64,000 nt of DNA, taken from positions 62,001 to 126,000 of the forward strand of contig JAEYQK010000068.1 of NCBI GenBank assembly GCA_023410055.1, in the 5' to 3' direction. This document shows, in pieces, positions 51,708-61,227 of this stretch. The stretch's first letter is position 1; the number at the start of each line of letters is the position of its first letter. Made by a program: the position numbers and the translations under genes. This stretch comes from Acidobacteriota bacterium. GTDB lineage: Bacteria > Acidobacteriota > Terriglobia > Terriglobales > Acidobacteriaceae. A model generated the notes under the pieces. That model made no database searches and was not told the DNA's origin. It saw only the letters and a program-made list of their open reading frames with translations.

Positions 51708-52241
51708 CTATCTTCCCCTAAGAGTCTTTAAGTAGCGATCGTGGCTGTCATTGATGATCGCCCGAGCCTTGTCCACGTCTTTCCAGCCGATCATTTTGGT
51801 GCGCTTGCCTTCGAGGTCCTTATATATGGAGAAGAAGTGCGTGATCTCCTTGAGCAAGTGCGGATACATGTCGGTGTAGTTCCTCATGTGCTCGTGCCGT
51901 GGATTGTTCTCGAGCACCGCGAGGATCTTCTCGTCCATCTTGCCCTGATCGGTCATCTCGAGCACGCCGATCGGCCGCACCTCGACCAGGCATCCAGTGA
52001 ACGTCGGATCATGCACGATGACCAGCACGTCCAGTGGATCGCCGTCAGCGGCGAGTGTCGACGGAATAAACCCGTAGTCACCCGGATAATGCACCGGCGA
52101 GAACAGCCGCCGGTCAAGCCGGAACACGTGGTTCTTCTTGTCGTATTCGTACTTGTTGACGCTGCCCTCGGGAATCTCGATGATAGCGTTGACTAGGTTC
52201 GGCGACTCAGCGCCAATTGGTAGATCTAGATAGTTCTCCAT
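51708..52241 (-). CDS. ppa: Inorganic pyrophosphatase
   Basis: Hydrolyses pyrophosphate to phosphate. 177 residues. NAIIEIPEGSVNKYEYDKKNHVFRLDRRLFSPVHYPGDYGFIPSTLAADGDPLDVLVI contains the family signature DGDPLDVLV with metal Asp residues and the substrate Lys and Tyr. IGWKDVDKARAIINDSHDRY ends the fold. Normal family I length. It sits between tldD and pmbA, 9 bases after the tldD stop, so it is surely co-transcribed with tldD. Confidence 0.96.
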   Translation of the reverse strand: MENYLDLPIGAESPNLVNAIIEIPEGSVNKYEYDKKNHVFRLDRRLFSPVHYPGDYGFIPSTLAADGDPLDVLVIVHDPTFTGCLVEVRPIGVLEMTDQGKMDEKILAVLENNPRHEHMRNYTDMYPHLLKEITHFFSIYKDLEGKRTKMIGWKDVDKARAIINDSHDRYLKTLRGR

Positions 52242-52250
52242 CGTGCTTAA

Positions 52251-53684
<1,434 letters not shown>

Positions 53685-53845
53685 AGAAAGCCCAAAGCCG
53701 ATTGGATGCCCGGCAGCCCTGAATAGGAGCAGGGGCCGAATAGGGATTATTTCACAGCTACGCGGGGGGACGGGCGCTTGTTACAAATTCAGAACAAAAC
53801 ACCGCCGTCCTGAAATAAGTGTTGAAAATCGCTGAAACTGTGTCC

Positions 53846-55393
53846 ATGAACGCCGACCAGCTAACGCGTACGCTACAGGACTATCTCGCCCAATCCAGCC
53901 ATGCCGTGGTGCTCGAAGACGGCGGGCTCGCTTTTGATTTCGAGAACGCCAGGTACTCGGTGTCGGGTGGCGACTCGAAGTGTGTCCTGCACCTCTGGTC
54001 GGAGGAGCGGAACAGTGTGCGCCGCGTTCTCGATGCCGAAATGAGAAAGGACGCGCTCGTCCTGACGGTCCAGAAGTTCGGGCAGGCTCGGCCGGCGAAA
54101 CTCGAGATATGCCGCGAACGTGACCGGCGTACGACATCGGCCAAGAAAGTTGCGCGTGCCGCCTACCAGCAGAAGCTCAAGCGCATTCTGCAACGCGAAA
54201 TGCCGGGGTGGAAGCTGGAGCGGATCACGACCGACATGGACCTCGGGCGCAGCTTCGGTCCGATCTACACAAGGGCCCTCATACGGCGTGGACAGTCGGG
54301 ATTTGCCGTTCTTGGCCTGAACGAACAAGAGTTGCAGGCATCTGTCGATGGCGCGCTGACGATCGGAGTTCTCTGGTTCCATCACCTTCGCGAACAACAG
54401 GCGCCGAAATGTCACGTGGAGGGGCTCAAGTTGTTTCTGCCGCGTGGGCGGACTGCTATTGTGCGTGAGCGCATGGCGCACTTGAATCACTCGGCAGCGA
54501 AATGGCAGCTGTTCTCGCTGGAGGAGAGCACCGAGACTGTCGAGGAACTGGACAGCGCGGACCGCGGCAATATCGACACCCGGCTGGTGCATTGCCCCGG
54601 CCAGGATACGACGCGCTCGCGCTTTGCGGAGTCGATCATGCGCGTGTTGAAGTTCGTGCCGGAGACCGAGGCGGTCGTAGTATCGGCGGCAGAAATGTCG
54701 TTCAGGCTGCACGGACTGGAGTTCGCGCGAGCACGGATCGGCGCCGCGGCAGGGGAGTTTTCGTTCCACAACGCCGAGCGCGTGACGTTTGGCACCGGTC
54801 CAAATGAGACCGAACTCAACCACGACACAGAAGCCCAGTTTGGCGAGCTGATGCAACGACTGCGCAAGTTTCGCTCCCCATACGCGCAAAAGGGCAATCC
54901 GCTCTGGCGGATGGTACCGGAGCGATGGCTGGAGTCGCTGGTCGTGCGCGATGTCAGCAGGCTCGACGAACGGCTTGATCCCGGGTGCGTCTACTCGCAG
55001 GTTCCGGCGTTCGCGGCGGCTGATCGCGGCATGATCGACGTGCTCACCTCAACGCGCGAGGGACGTCTCGCCGTCATCGAACTCAAGGCCGATGAGGACA
55101 TTCACCTGCCCATGCAGGGCATCGACTATTGGGCGCGAGTCGCGTGGCATCACGATCGCGGCGAGTTTCAACGCTACGGCTATTTCCGGGGGCGCGAGCT
55201 CTCGGAGGAGTCGCCGATGCTGATGCTAGTTGCGCCCGTGCTCAGGATGCATCCGACCACGGACACGCTGTTCAAGTACATCAGTCCTAAGATTGATCTG
55301 TCGCTCGTCGGATTGGATGAGCGTTGGAGGGAGGGCGTGAAGGTAGTGTTCAGGAAGAGGCGCCGAGCTTACCCGCGGATTTGCACGGATTAA
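53846..55393 (+). CDS. PD-(D/E)XK-like protein, function unknown
   Basis: 515 residues from ATG 53846 (MNADQLTRTLQDYLAQSSHAV). The first 350 residues show no known domain; they contain an RER-rich helical stretch (KKVARAAYQQKLKRILQREMPGWKLERI). The last 150 carry YSQVPAFAAADRGMIDVLTSTREGRLAVIELKADEDIHLPMQGIDYWARVAWHHDRGEFQRYG: Asp in MIDVL, Glu-x-Lys in VIELKA and Gln in LPMQGIDYW form the core of a PD-(D/E)XK nuclease of Cas4/RecB type. So a nuclease or nuclease-derived fold is likely. It is not next to restriction, CRISPR or recombination genes. Confidence 0.7.
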   Translation: MNADQLTRTLQDYLAQSSHAVVLEDGGLAFDFENARYSVSGGDSKCVLHLWSEERNSVRRVLDAEMRKDALVLTVQKFGQARPAKLEICRERDRRTTSAKKVARAAYQQKLKRILQREMPGWKLERITTDMDLGRSFGPIYTRALIRRGQSGFAVLGLNEQELQASVDGALTIGVLWFHHLREQQAPKCHVEGLKLFLPRGRTAIVRERMAHLNHSAAKWQLFSLEESTETVEELDSADRGNIDTRLVHCPGQDTTRSRFAESIMRVLKFVPETEAVVVSAAEMSFRLHGLEFARARIGAAAGEFSFHNAERVTFGTGPNETELNHDTEAQFGELMQRLRKFRSPYAQKGNPLWRMVPERWLESLVVRDVSRLDERLDPGCVYSQVPAFAAADRGMIDVLTSTREGRLAVIELKADEDIHLPMQGIDYWARVAWHHDRGEFQRYGYFRGRELSEESPMLMLVAPVLRMHPTTDTLFKYISPKIDLSLVGLDERWREGVKVVFRKRRRAYPRICTD

Positions 55394-55457
55394 CACCGAT
55401 CAGAAGAGAAGAACAAAAACGCTTGTTCTTCTTCAATCCGTGGCGATCCGTGGCCAC

Positions 55458-56771
55458 TCACACGTTGTAGTTATCCGGATTCAGTACCGCAGCTTTACCT
55501 CGGTTGACCCAGTAGTCGCGCGTGGTCTCGTTCAAATCGCCCTGGTACTTCTCACCGCGGAAGACACGCGAGAGGCCGCGGACGATTCGACGAAGGGGCA
55601 GTTCGCCCTTGTCGTCCACGAAGAAGGCTTCGCCAATTTTGCTGGTACGGTAGTACCAGCGCTTCAGGTAAGCGAGTTGTTCCATGGTTGCCTGCGCGGA
55701 GCCGGGTTCCAATGGCGGAACAGCGGCGAGGGCTTCTGTTAAGCGGGCCTCCATCGACAGCGGACGTCCTTTGCTCGTGTAGGGACGGGGCTGTGCCCCG
55801 TCCTTGTGGGCAGTATCGGGAACTACTGGACGGGGCACAGCCCCGTCCCTGCACTCCGGTGAAAGCGCCTCCGCTGGATTCTCCTGCACCTTGAAGTGAA
55901 TAGGGCCGTTCAGGCGTCCGGCTTCAACGCGGAATAGCGCGACCGAATCTCGTTCGGCTGAGGGCTGGATAACGATTCCGTTCAGGCGATCGATGCGGGT
56001 CACAATTTCAGGAACTTGCGAGAGCACCGGTGCGAGCTTCTCAAGTCGAGCATGAATCGTCGCGGCCTTCTCAAAATCGAGGGCGGCGCTGGCTTCGTCG
56101 CGTTGGTGTTCGAGTTGCCGTTTGAGCGACTGGCCGCAGGAATCGAAGTAAGCCTGCACGCGCTCGGCTTCGTGCCGGTACTCGTCATCGGTGCAGCCCT
56201 TGAAACAAGGTGCCAGGCACATCTTCATCTCCGAGTACATGCAGCCGGGGAAGACCGGGTCGGGACGAAGATCATCGGTGCAGCGGCGCAACAGGAAAAA
56301 ATCGAGCGAATCGTTGGCAAACTTCTCGGCGGCGGCGCGCGTCGGGAACGGGCCATAGTAGAGCGACCGGCCGCGTAGCGTTGTAATACGTGCCGTAACA
56401 GAAACGCGCGGATATTCGTTTTCAAGGATGAAGCGGATCAGCGGCGCAGGCCGCAGGCGCAGGCGACTTGCGTAGGTCTTGGGGAATTCCGCAAGCAGGA
56501 TCTTATACAGCAGAAAGCCCGATTCGAAATCGCCAGCCGTAGGCGAGTACTCGATCGAGGCCACGCGCTCGCGCAGGTTCAGCCGCTTCGTACGCTCTTC
56601 AGGCTTCGATAGCAACCTGATCAGCCGTCGGCGAAAGTTAGCGGTCTTGCTTACGTAGGGCTCGCTTGCGACATCGTGTCCGCGCAGAACGAACACGGCG
56701 GGAGTAGCTGGGACCGAGTCGAATATCTGCTCATCGCGCGCGGGATCGAAACTAATGCTGTGGGCGAGCAC
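55458..56771 (-). CDS. UvrC-like protein lacking the C-terminal nuclease half
   Basis: 437 residues. Residues about 20-90 form a GIY-YIG-like domain (SVPATPAVFVLRG, SEPYVSKTANFRRRLIRLLS), though the second Tyr-Gly element is weak. FPGCMYSEMKMCLAPCFKGCTDDEYRHEAERVQAYF is the Cys cluster seen in UvrC; QLEHQRDEASAALDFEKAATIHARLEKL is the UVR motif. UvrC's RNase H-like nuclease and HhH domains (about 200 residues) are missing, so it resembles Cho-like or UvrC-derived proteins. Two family-2 palindromes are in frame at 55779-55850, encoding CRDGAVPRPVVPDTAHKD and GAQPRPYTSKG, before the final 90 residues. Confidence 0.85.
   Translation of the reverse strand: MLAHSISFDPARDEQIFDSVPATPAVFVLRGHDVASEPYVSKTANFRRRLIRLLSKPEERTKRLNLRERVASIEYSPTAGDFESGFLLYKILLAEFPKTYASRLRLRPAPLIRFILENEYPRVSVTARITTLRGRSLYYGPFPTRAAAEKFANDSLDFFLLRRCTDDLRPDPVFPGCMYSEMKMCLAPCFKGCTDDEYRHEAERVQAYFDSCGQSLKRQLEHQRDEASAALDFEKAATIHARLEKLAPVLSQVPEIVTRIDRLNGIVIQPSAERDSVALFRVEAGRLNGPIHFKVQENPAEALSPECRDGAVPRPVVPDTAHKDGAQPRPYTSKGRPLSMEARLTEALAAVPPLEPGSAQATMEQLAYLKRWYYRTSKIGEAFFVDDKGELPLRRIVRGLSRVFRGEKYQGDLNETTRDYWVNRGKAAVLNPDNYNV
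55779..55850. repeat. Inverted pair of family-2 palindromes inside the uvrC-like gene
   Basis: Copies at 55779-55803 and 55828-55850 face opposite ways with 24 bases between them, like two REP units in a BIME arrangement. The full 72-base block is in frame and stop-free. Confidence 0.88.
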
Positions 56772-56870
56772 GAAGCCATTCTAACCCGTACACAGGCCCC
56801 GCGCTCCACACGTCCGGTCACCGCAAATGAAGAAGTCTTCTGCGCGGAAGGCTTCAATGGTAGGTCGTTC

Positions 56871-57617
56871 TCAGCCCAAGTTGAAGTTGACGTTAATTAG
56901 AGTCTGCACTTCGACAGGCTGCCCGTTCAGATAGTAGGGCTTGTATCGCCATTGCTTAACGGCCTCTACCGCGGACTGCGCAAGCTGTGCCGGTCCACTA
57001 ACGACTTGTACGTTATTGATCTTCCCGTCCTTGCCGATTACAGCCTGCAATACGACACTACCCTGAATGTGAGCCTCACGCGCGACCAGTGGATATTGTG
57101 GCACGACTTTGTGCACGAGTAGACCCTGGGCAACACCTTGTGAAACATTGACCCGCTTGGGGGCCGCAATTGTAGGCGCCGCTTGCGGCATCGATCCAAG
57201 CACCCCGCCCACAACTCCGCCTAGCTGTCCACCGGCGACCCCGCCTGCAACTCCTCCAGGGACTCCGCCCACTGACGGGGGCGGTGGTGTTTCCGCCTGT
57301 GCCACAACAACCTTGTCCGGTATCTTCGACGGAACCCTGATCTGATCCGGTTCCAGCGGCTTGACTACCTTCTCCACCGGGGTGGAGGCGGTCGTGGCCG
57401 ATGAAGCTGCCGGAGGTGGAGGCGGCGGGGGTGGAGGTGGCGGTGCAGCAAGCCGCGTCATCAGTTGGGGCGCCGGTATAGCTTGCGTAACAAACAACGG
57501 AATCAGAACCAGCGCACCGATCACGGCAGCCTGCATAACAAAGGACAGTATGGTAGCCGCTCCACGCCGTCCGCCCCTGCGCACCCTCCACGACTCAATC
57601 ATGCTGTCTTCAAACAT
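56871..57617 (-). CDS. TonB-family energy transducer
   Basis: 248 residues from ATG 57617 (MFEDSMIESW). One transmembrane helix (residues about 24-43, ATILSFVMQAAVIGALVLIPLFV) is followed by a run of ten or more prolines, a Val/Gly-rich segment (VPGGVAGGVAGGQLGGVVGGVLG) and the C-terminal TonB domain: YPLVAREAHIQGSVVLQAVIGKDGKINNVQVVSGPAQLAQSAVEAVKQWRYKPYYLNGQPVEVQTLINVNFNL. It energises outer-membrane TonB-dependent receptors such as the one at 61228. exbB/exbD are not adjacent. Confidence 0.92.
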   Translation of the reverse strand: MFEDSMIESWRVRRGGRRGAATILSFVMQAAVIGALVLIPLFVTQAIPAPQLMTRLAAPPPPPPPPPPPAASSATTASTPVEKVVKPLEPDQIRVPSKIPDKVVVAQAETPPPPSVGGVPGGVAGGVAGGQLGGVVGGVLGSMPQAAPTIAAPKRVNVSQGVAQGLLVHKVVPQYPLVAREAHIQGSVVLQAVIGKDGKINNVQVVSGPAQLAQSAVEAVKQWRYKPYYLNGQPVEVQTLINVNFNLG

Positions 57618-57782
57618 TGGATTTCTCCTGGACGAGTGGCCGTTCTTAGGAAATGGGCCGCCCTCGCAGTCATACACGGGCTGCCTTCTCCCCACGCTTC
57701 AAACAATGGTTCTAAGTTAGATTCAGCGATCAGAGTGCAGGAACGTTTGCTACTCGAAAAACGAGGGCTGTCCCGCTGAAGC

Positions 57783-58445
57783 ATGCAACCTTATATGATT
57801 AAGCTGATGAGATACTTGCTTGCCGCATTCATACTCACGATCACCACAGCGGCTTACGGCCAAACTGCTCCGGTGCCGCCGGGGAGACCCAGTACTGTTT
57901 CGAAGCCCACGCGGAAGGGAACTCCGGCTCGTCCGGATGAGGGTGGCGTTGCTGGCGGCGTCTACACTGAAAAGTTCTTCAACCTGAGTTGCACGATTCC
58001 TCAAGGATGGCTCGTGAAGACGGCCGCCATGCGGGAAAGTTTGCCCGCAGACGAGAATTCGGTGCTGCTGCTCTCGGCGTTCGCGAAGGACGCTCCCGCG
58101 CCGCGGGAGGTGAACTCATCGCTGACGATCACGGCCGAGAGTCTGGCTGCGTACCCAGAAGTTGAGACAGCCGCTGACTATTTCGATTCTCTTACGGAGC
58201 TTGTGAGAAGCAAGGGATTCACCGTGCTCAACGAGCCGGCGGAGATTGAAGTCGGCGGAATCACATTTGTGCGGGGCGACTTCCAGAAAGATCAAGCGGA
58301 TGGATCCACGTATCAGGCCACCATGGTCGCGATCCGCAATGGCTATATCCTGGCGGTGACCGCGATTAGCGGGAAGGACGAAGACCTTACGCCGCTGCTG
58401 AACCGCGTGCGTGTGTTCGCCCCGCCAACGCTAAAAAAGCAGTAG
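57783..58445 (+). CDS. Exported protein, function unknown
   Basis: 220 residues. The N-terminus (MIKLMRYLLAAFILTITTAAYG from residue 5) is a signal peptide; starts at 57783, 57795 or 57807 are all possible. A Pro/Gly/Arg linker leads to a domain with FFNLSCTIPQGWLVKT, SSLTITAESLAAYPEVETAADYFDSLTELVRSKGFTVL and GITFVRGDFQKDQADGSTYQATMVAIRNGYILAVTAI, the layout of PsbP/DUF1795-like small domains. No catalytic motif. It precedes mnmE by 34 bases and may share its message. Confidence 0.7.
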   Translation: MQPYMIKLMRYLLAAFILTITTAAYGQTAPVPPGRPSTVSKPTRKGTPARPDEGGVAGGVYTEKFFNLSCTIPQGWLVKTAAMRESLPADENSVLLLSAFAKDAPAPREVNSSLTITAESLAAYPEVETAADYFDSLTELVRSKGFTVLNEPAEIEVGGITFVRGDFQKDQADGSTYQATMVAIRNGYILAVTAISGKDEDLTPLLNRVRVFAPPTLKKQ

Positions 58446-58479
58446 AAACGATTCGTGTTGATGGGCCTTCAGAATTCTC

Positions 58480-59868
58480 GTGAATCTTGATGACACTATC
58501 GTTGCTATCGCAACCCCGCTAGGACGCGGCGGCATAGGCATTGTGCGCCTTGCTGGACCCAAAGCAAGGGCAATCGCAGCAACAATGCTCCGTTCAACGA
58601 CCGGTCGTGCGTTGCAGTCCAGCGATTTCGAACACGCGCACGCACGTTTTGCCGAACTGGTTGATTGCAGCGATCGCAATTCTCCGACGCGGATCGACGA
58701 GGTCGTGGTCACCTATTTCGAGAAGCCGCGCTCTTACACAACTGACGACATTGTCGAGCTCTCGGCTCACGGATCGCCTGTTGTTTTGAGACAGATGATT
58801 GAGTGGGCATTGGCACGGGGAGCGCGCTTGGCTGAACCGGGCGAATTCACAATGCGCGCCTTCCTCAACGGACGCATCGATTTGACTCAAGCCGAAGCGG
58901 TCCGGGACTTGATCGACTCACAGACTCTGTACCAGGCGAAGGTTGCTGCGCAACAGCTTGAAGGCGCCCTTTCGCATCGCGTTCAGCCGATTAAGCAGAA
59001 GTTGGTTGAACTGATCGCGCTGATGGAAGCCGGGATCGACTTCGCCGAAGACGACGTCCCGGTTGCATCGTCGAGGCAGTTGCTGGAGCGAGTCGCTGAG
59101 GTCCGTACGCCCTTGCGGCAACTGCGCGAGTCCTTCGCTTACGGAAAGCTGGTGCACGAAGGTCTGACTCTCGCCATCGTTGGCCGCCCGAATGTCGGCA
59201 AATCCTCGTTGTTCAATTGTCTGGTCGAGCGCGAGCGGGCCATCGTCACCGCGACCCCAGGCACGACACGTGATCTCGTAACGGAGACTGTTGCGATCGA
59301 AGGCATCCCCGTTCATCTCATCGACACCGCCGGTATTCGCAAGGCCCTCGACGAAGCCGAAAGCATCGGCATCCGCAAAAGCATGGAGGCTTTGGCCGAC
59401 GCCGATCTCGTTCTGGTAGTGCTCGACGCTTCCCGCTCGACCACGAGCGAAGATCGAGAACTCCTCGCGCTGGTTGAACAACGCAAGGCGATGATTGTCG
59501 TAAACAAGGTAGATTCGCTCAGCGCTGATTTCGCAATACCAAGGACCGAGTTGCCCAGCGTAAACACATCAGCCGTCACCGGCGATGGCATTCTCGACCT
59601 CCGGCGCGAGATCATGCGTCACATCGGCGCCGAGAGTGGTGGACAGCAGGAAAGCGGATTCCTTACCAACGCACGTCACCAACAACTCGTTGAGGATTCG
59701 CTCGCTGCACTGAGCCGCTCGGAACAGAGCATCAAGAGCAACATGCCTCACGAGATGATCCTCCTGGATCTTTACTCCGCCTTGCGCTCACTCGACGAAA
59801 TCACCGGCGCAACCACCAGCGACGATGTCCTGAACCTTATCTTCGGCTCGTTCTGCATCGGCAAATAA
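58480..59868 (+). CDS. mnmE: tRNA uridine-5-carboxymethylaminomethyl(34) GTPase
   Basis: With MnmG it modifies the wobble uridine of several tRNAs. 462 residues from GTG 58480 (MNLDDTIVAIATPLGRGGIGIVRLAGPKA). The N-terminal folate-binding domain is followed by a helical part; the inserted G domain has G1 GRPNVGKSSLFN, G2 TPGTTRDLV, G3 DTAGI and G4 NKVD. The C-terminus ends FGSFCIGK, the invariant FCIGK end. Complete and of normal length. Confidence 0.96.
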   Translation: MNLDDTIVAIATPLGRGGIGIVRLAGPKARAIAATMLRSTTGRALQSSDFEHAHARFAELVDCSDRNSPTRIDEVVVTYFEKPRSYTTDDIVELSAHGSPVVLRQMIEWALARGARLAEPGEFTMRAFLNGRIDLTQAEAVRDLIDSQTLYQAKVAAQQLEGALSHRVQPIKQKLVELIALMEAGIDFAEDDVPVASSRQLLERVAEVRTPLRQLRESFAYGKLVHEGLTLAIVGRPNVGKSSLFNCLVERERAIVTATPGTTRDLVTETVAIEGIPVHLIDTAGIRKALDEAESIGIRKSMEALADADLVLVVLDASRSTTSEDRELLALVEQRKAMIVVNKVDSLSADFAIPRTELPSVNTSAVTGDGILDLRREIMRHIGAESGGQQESGFLTNARHQQLVEDSLAALSRSEQSIKSNMPHEMILLDLYSALRSLDEITGATTSDDVLNLIFGSFCIGK

Positions 59869-59994
59869 TTCCACTTCCGCCGACGGTTGCTTTGAAAACA
59901 GCACTGAACTCGCGTAACCTCGAAATGTACTTGTACCTTGTGCACAATTGCACAATGGCACGATTCCAGTAGAAAGAGATCCAAAAGGGCAGCG

Positions 59995-60864
59995 ATGAAG
60001 ACGGCCATGAAGTTAAGGGGATGGGCGGTGATGTGCTGCATCGTGTTGGCGTTCTCGCTCGTGATGCACGCCAACGATGGAGCCAAGCATCCGTTCTTTT
60101 TCTTTGTGATAACAGACGTGCAGCTTGGCATGTTCGAGCATGATCAGGATCTGACCAGGGAGTCCAACAACCTGGAGCAGCTTGTCGCGGCTGCGAACCG
60201 ATTGCATCCGGCCTTCATCGTCAATTGCGGCGACATCGTCAACAAGGCAGGGAATTCAGACCAGATTCAACGTTACAAGGCCATCATGGCGAAGCTTGAC
60301 CCGAAGATACCGGTCTACAACGTACCGGGCAATCATGACGTAAAGAATCAACCGACTCCCGAGTCGATCGCGGCATATCGTCGAACATTTGGGCGAGACT
60401 ACTACACTTTCGAGTATCAGGGGTTTGTGGGCATTGTGCTGGACACATCCCTAATAATGGACTCAGCGCTGGTGCCGCGCGAGGCAGAGGAACAGTCGAA
60501 GTGGTTGGAGAAGGCGCTCGCCGACGCCCGGAAACGGACCGGGGGCGAGGTCGTTGTTTTCCAGCACACACCCTGGTTTTTGAAGGAAGCCGATGAGGAC
60601 GACAATTACTCCAACATGCCAAAGTCATTGCGTGGACAGTATCTTGAGCAGCTGAACAAGGCGCACGTCCGTACTGTCTTTGCCGGTCATCTTCACGACA
60701 ATTCTCTGGGTAGCGCGAAGGGAATCGAAATGCGGACGGTGGGGCCGCTCGGAAAGCCACTTGGCAAGGCGCAGTCCGGCTTTGGCGTTGTTGTGGTCGA
60801 GGGAGAGAACCTCAAGTTCACCTACTTCCCCATCAGCGCGCCTCCGGCGGAACCGCCCATGTGA
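59995..60864 (+). CDS. Exported calcineurin-like phosphoesterase
   Basis: 289 residues from ATG 59995 with AAAAGGGCAGC upstream. A signal-type helix covers about residues 8-26. The phosphoesterase motifs are FFVITDVQLGMF (DxQ in place of DxH, at Asp41/Gln43), FIVNCGDIVNKAG, YNVPGNHDVKN, VVVFQHTPWFL and TVFAGHLHDNS. The DxQ form is the usual one in the CPPED1/CSTP1 subgroup. Substrate unknown. The upstream part of the frame from 59938 is unlikely to be translated. Confidence 0.88.
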   Translation: MKTAMKLRGWAVMCCIVLAFSLVMHANDGAKHPFFFFVITDVQLGMFEHDQDLTRESNNLEQLVAAANRLHPAFIVNCGDIVNKAGNSDQIQRYKAIMAKLDPKIPVYNVPGNHDVKNQPTPESIAAYRRTFGRDYYTFEYQGFVGIVLDTSLIMDSALVPREAEEQSKWLEKALADARKRTGGEVVVFQHTPWFLKEADEDDNYSNMPKSLRGQYLEQLNKAHVRTVFAGHLHDNSLGSAKGIEMRTVGPLGKPLGKAQSGFGVVVVEGENLKFTYFPISAPPAEPPM

Positions 60865-61227
60865 TTGGGGCGTTGAGAGGCTCCTGGCCGGACAGGGCAA
60901 CCTAGAGTTCTAATAGGTCTTTTTCCCGAGTGCCCTACATATAACAGCTTCTTCTCTGGATGCATCATCCACGCCAAACTAGGGCGCACAGACTCCCACA
61001 ACTGATTTGAACGAGCAGAGCAGACTTAACCGCCGAGTCGGCGTTCGGGCTGCGCTGCGGTGCGGGGCTGCAAGACCGAAATAACGGTTGTGACGGCTTA
61101 CTCATTCGTAATCAGTAACTTGGGGGCACGTTATGGAACGCGCGTAACGCTGCCAGCTCGCATGATAGTCGCCTACTATGGGGCACGTTTCCAAAGACTT
61201 TCTGTAGTACTTGCATTGAGGTGATGG
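60865..61227. other. Gene-free stretch before the receptor gene
   Basis: No gene or strong palindrome family seen. GAGGTG at 61219-61224 can serve the receptor start. A promoter was not located with confidence. Confidence 0.5.

Noticed and set aside
60865..61227. A structured RNA or riboswitch before the receptor gene
   Set aside because: No known motif or strong stem was found by eye; a covariance-model search would be needed.
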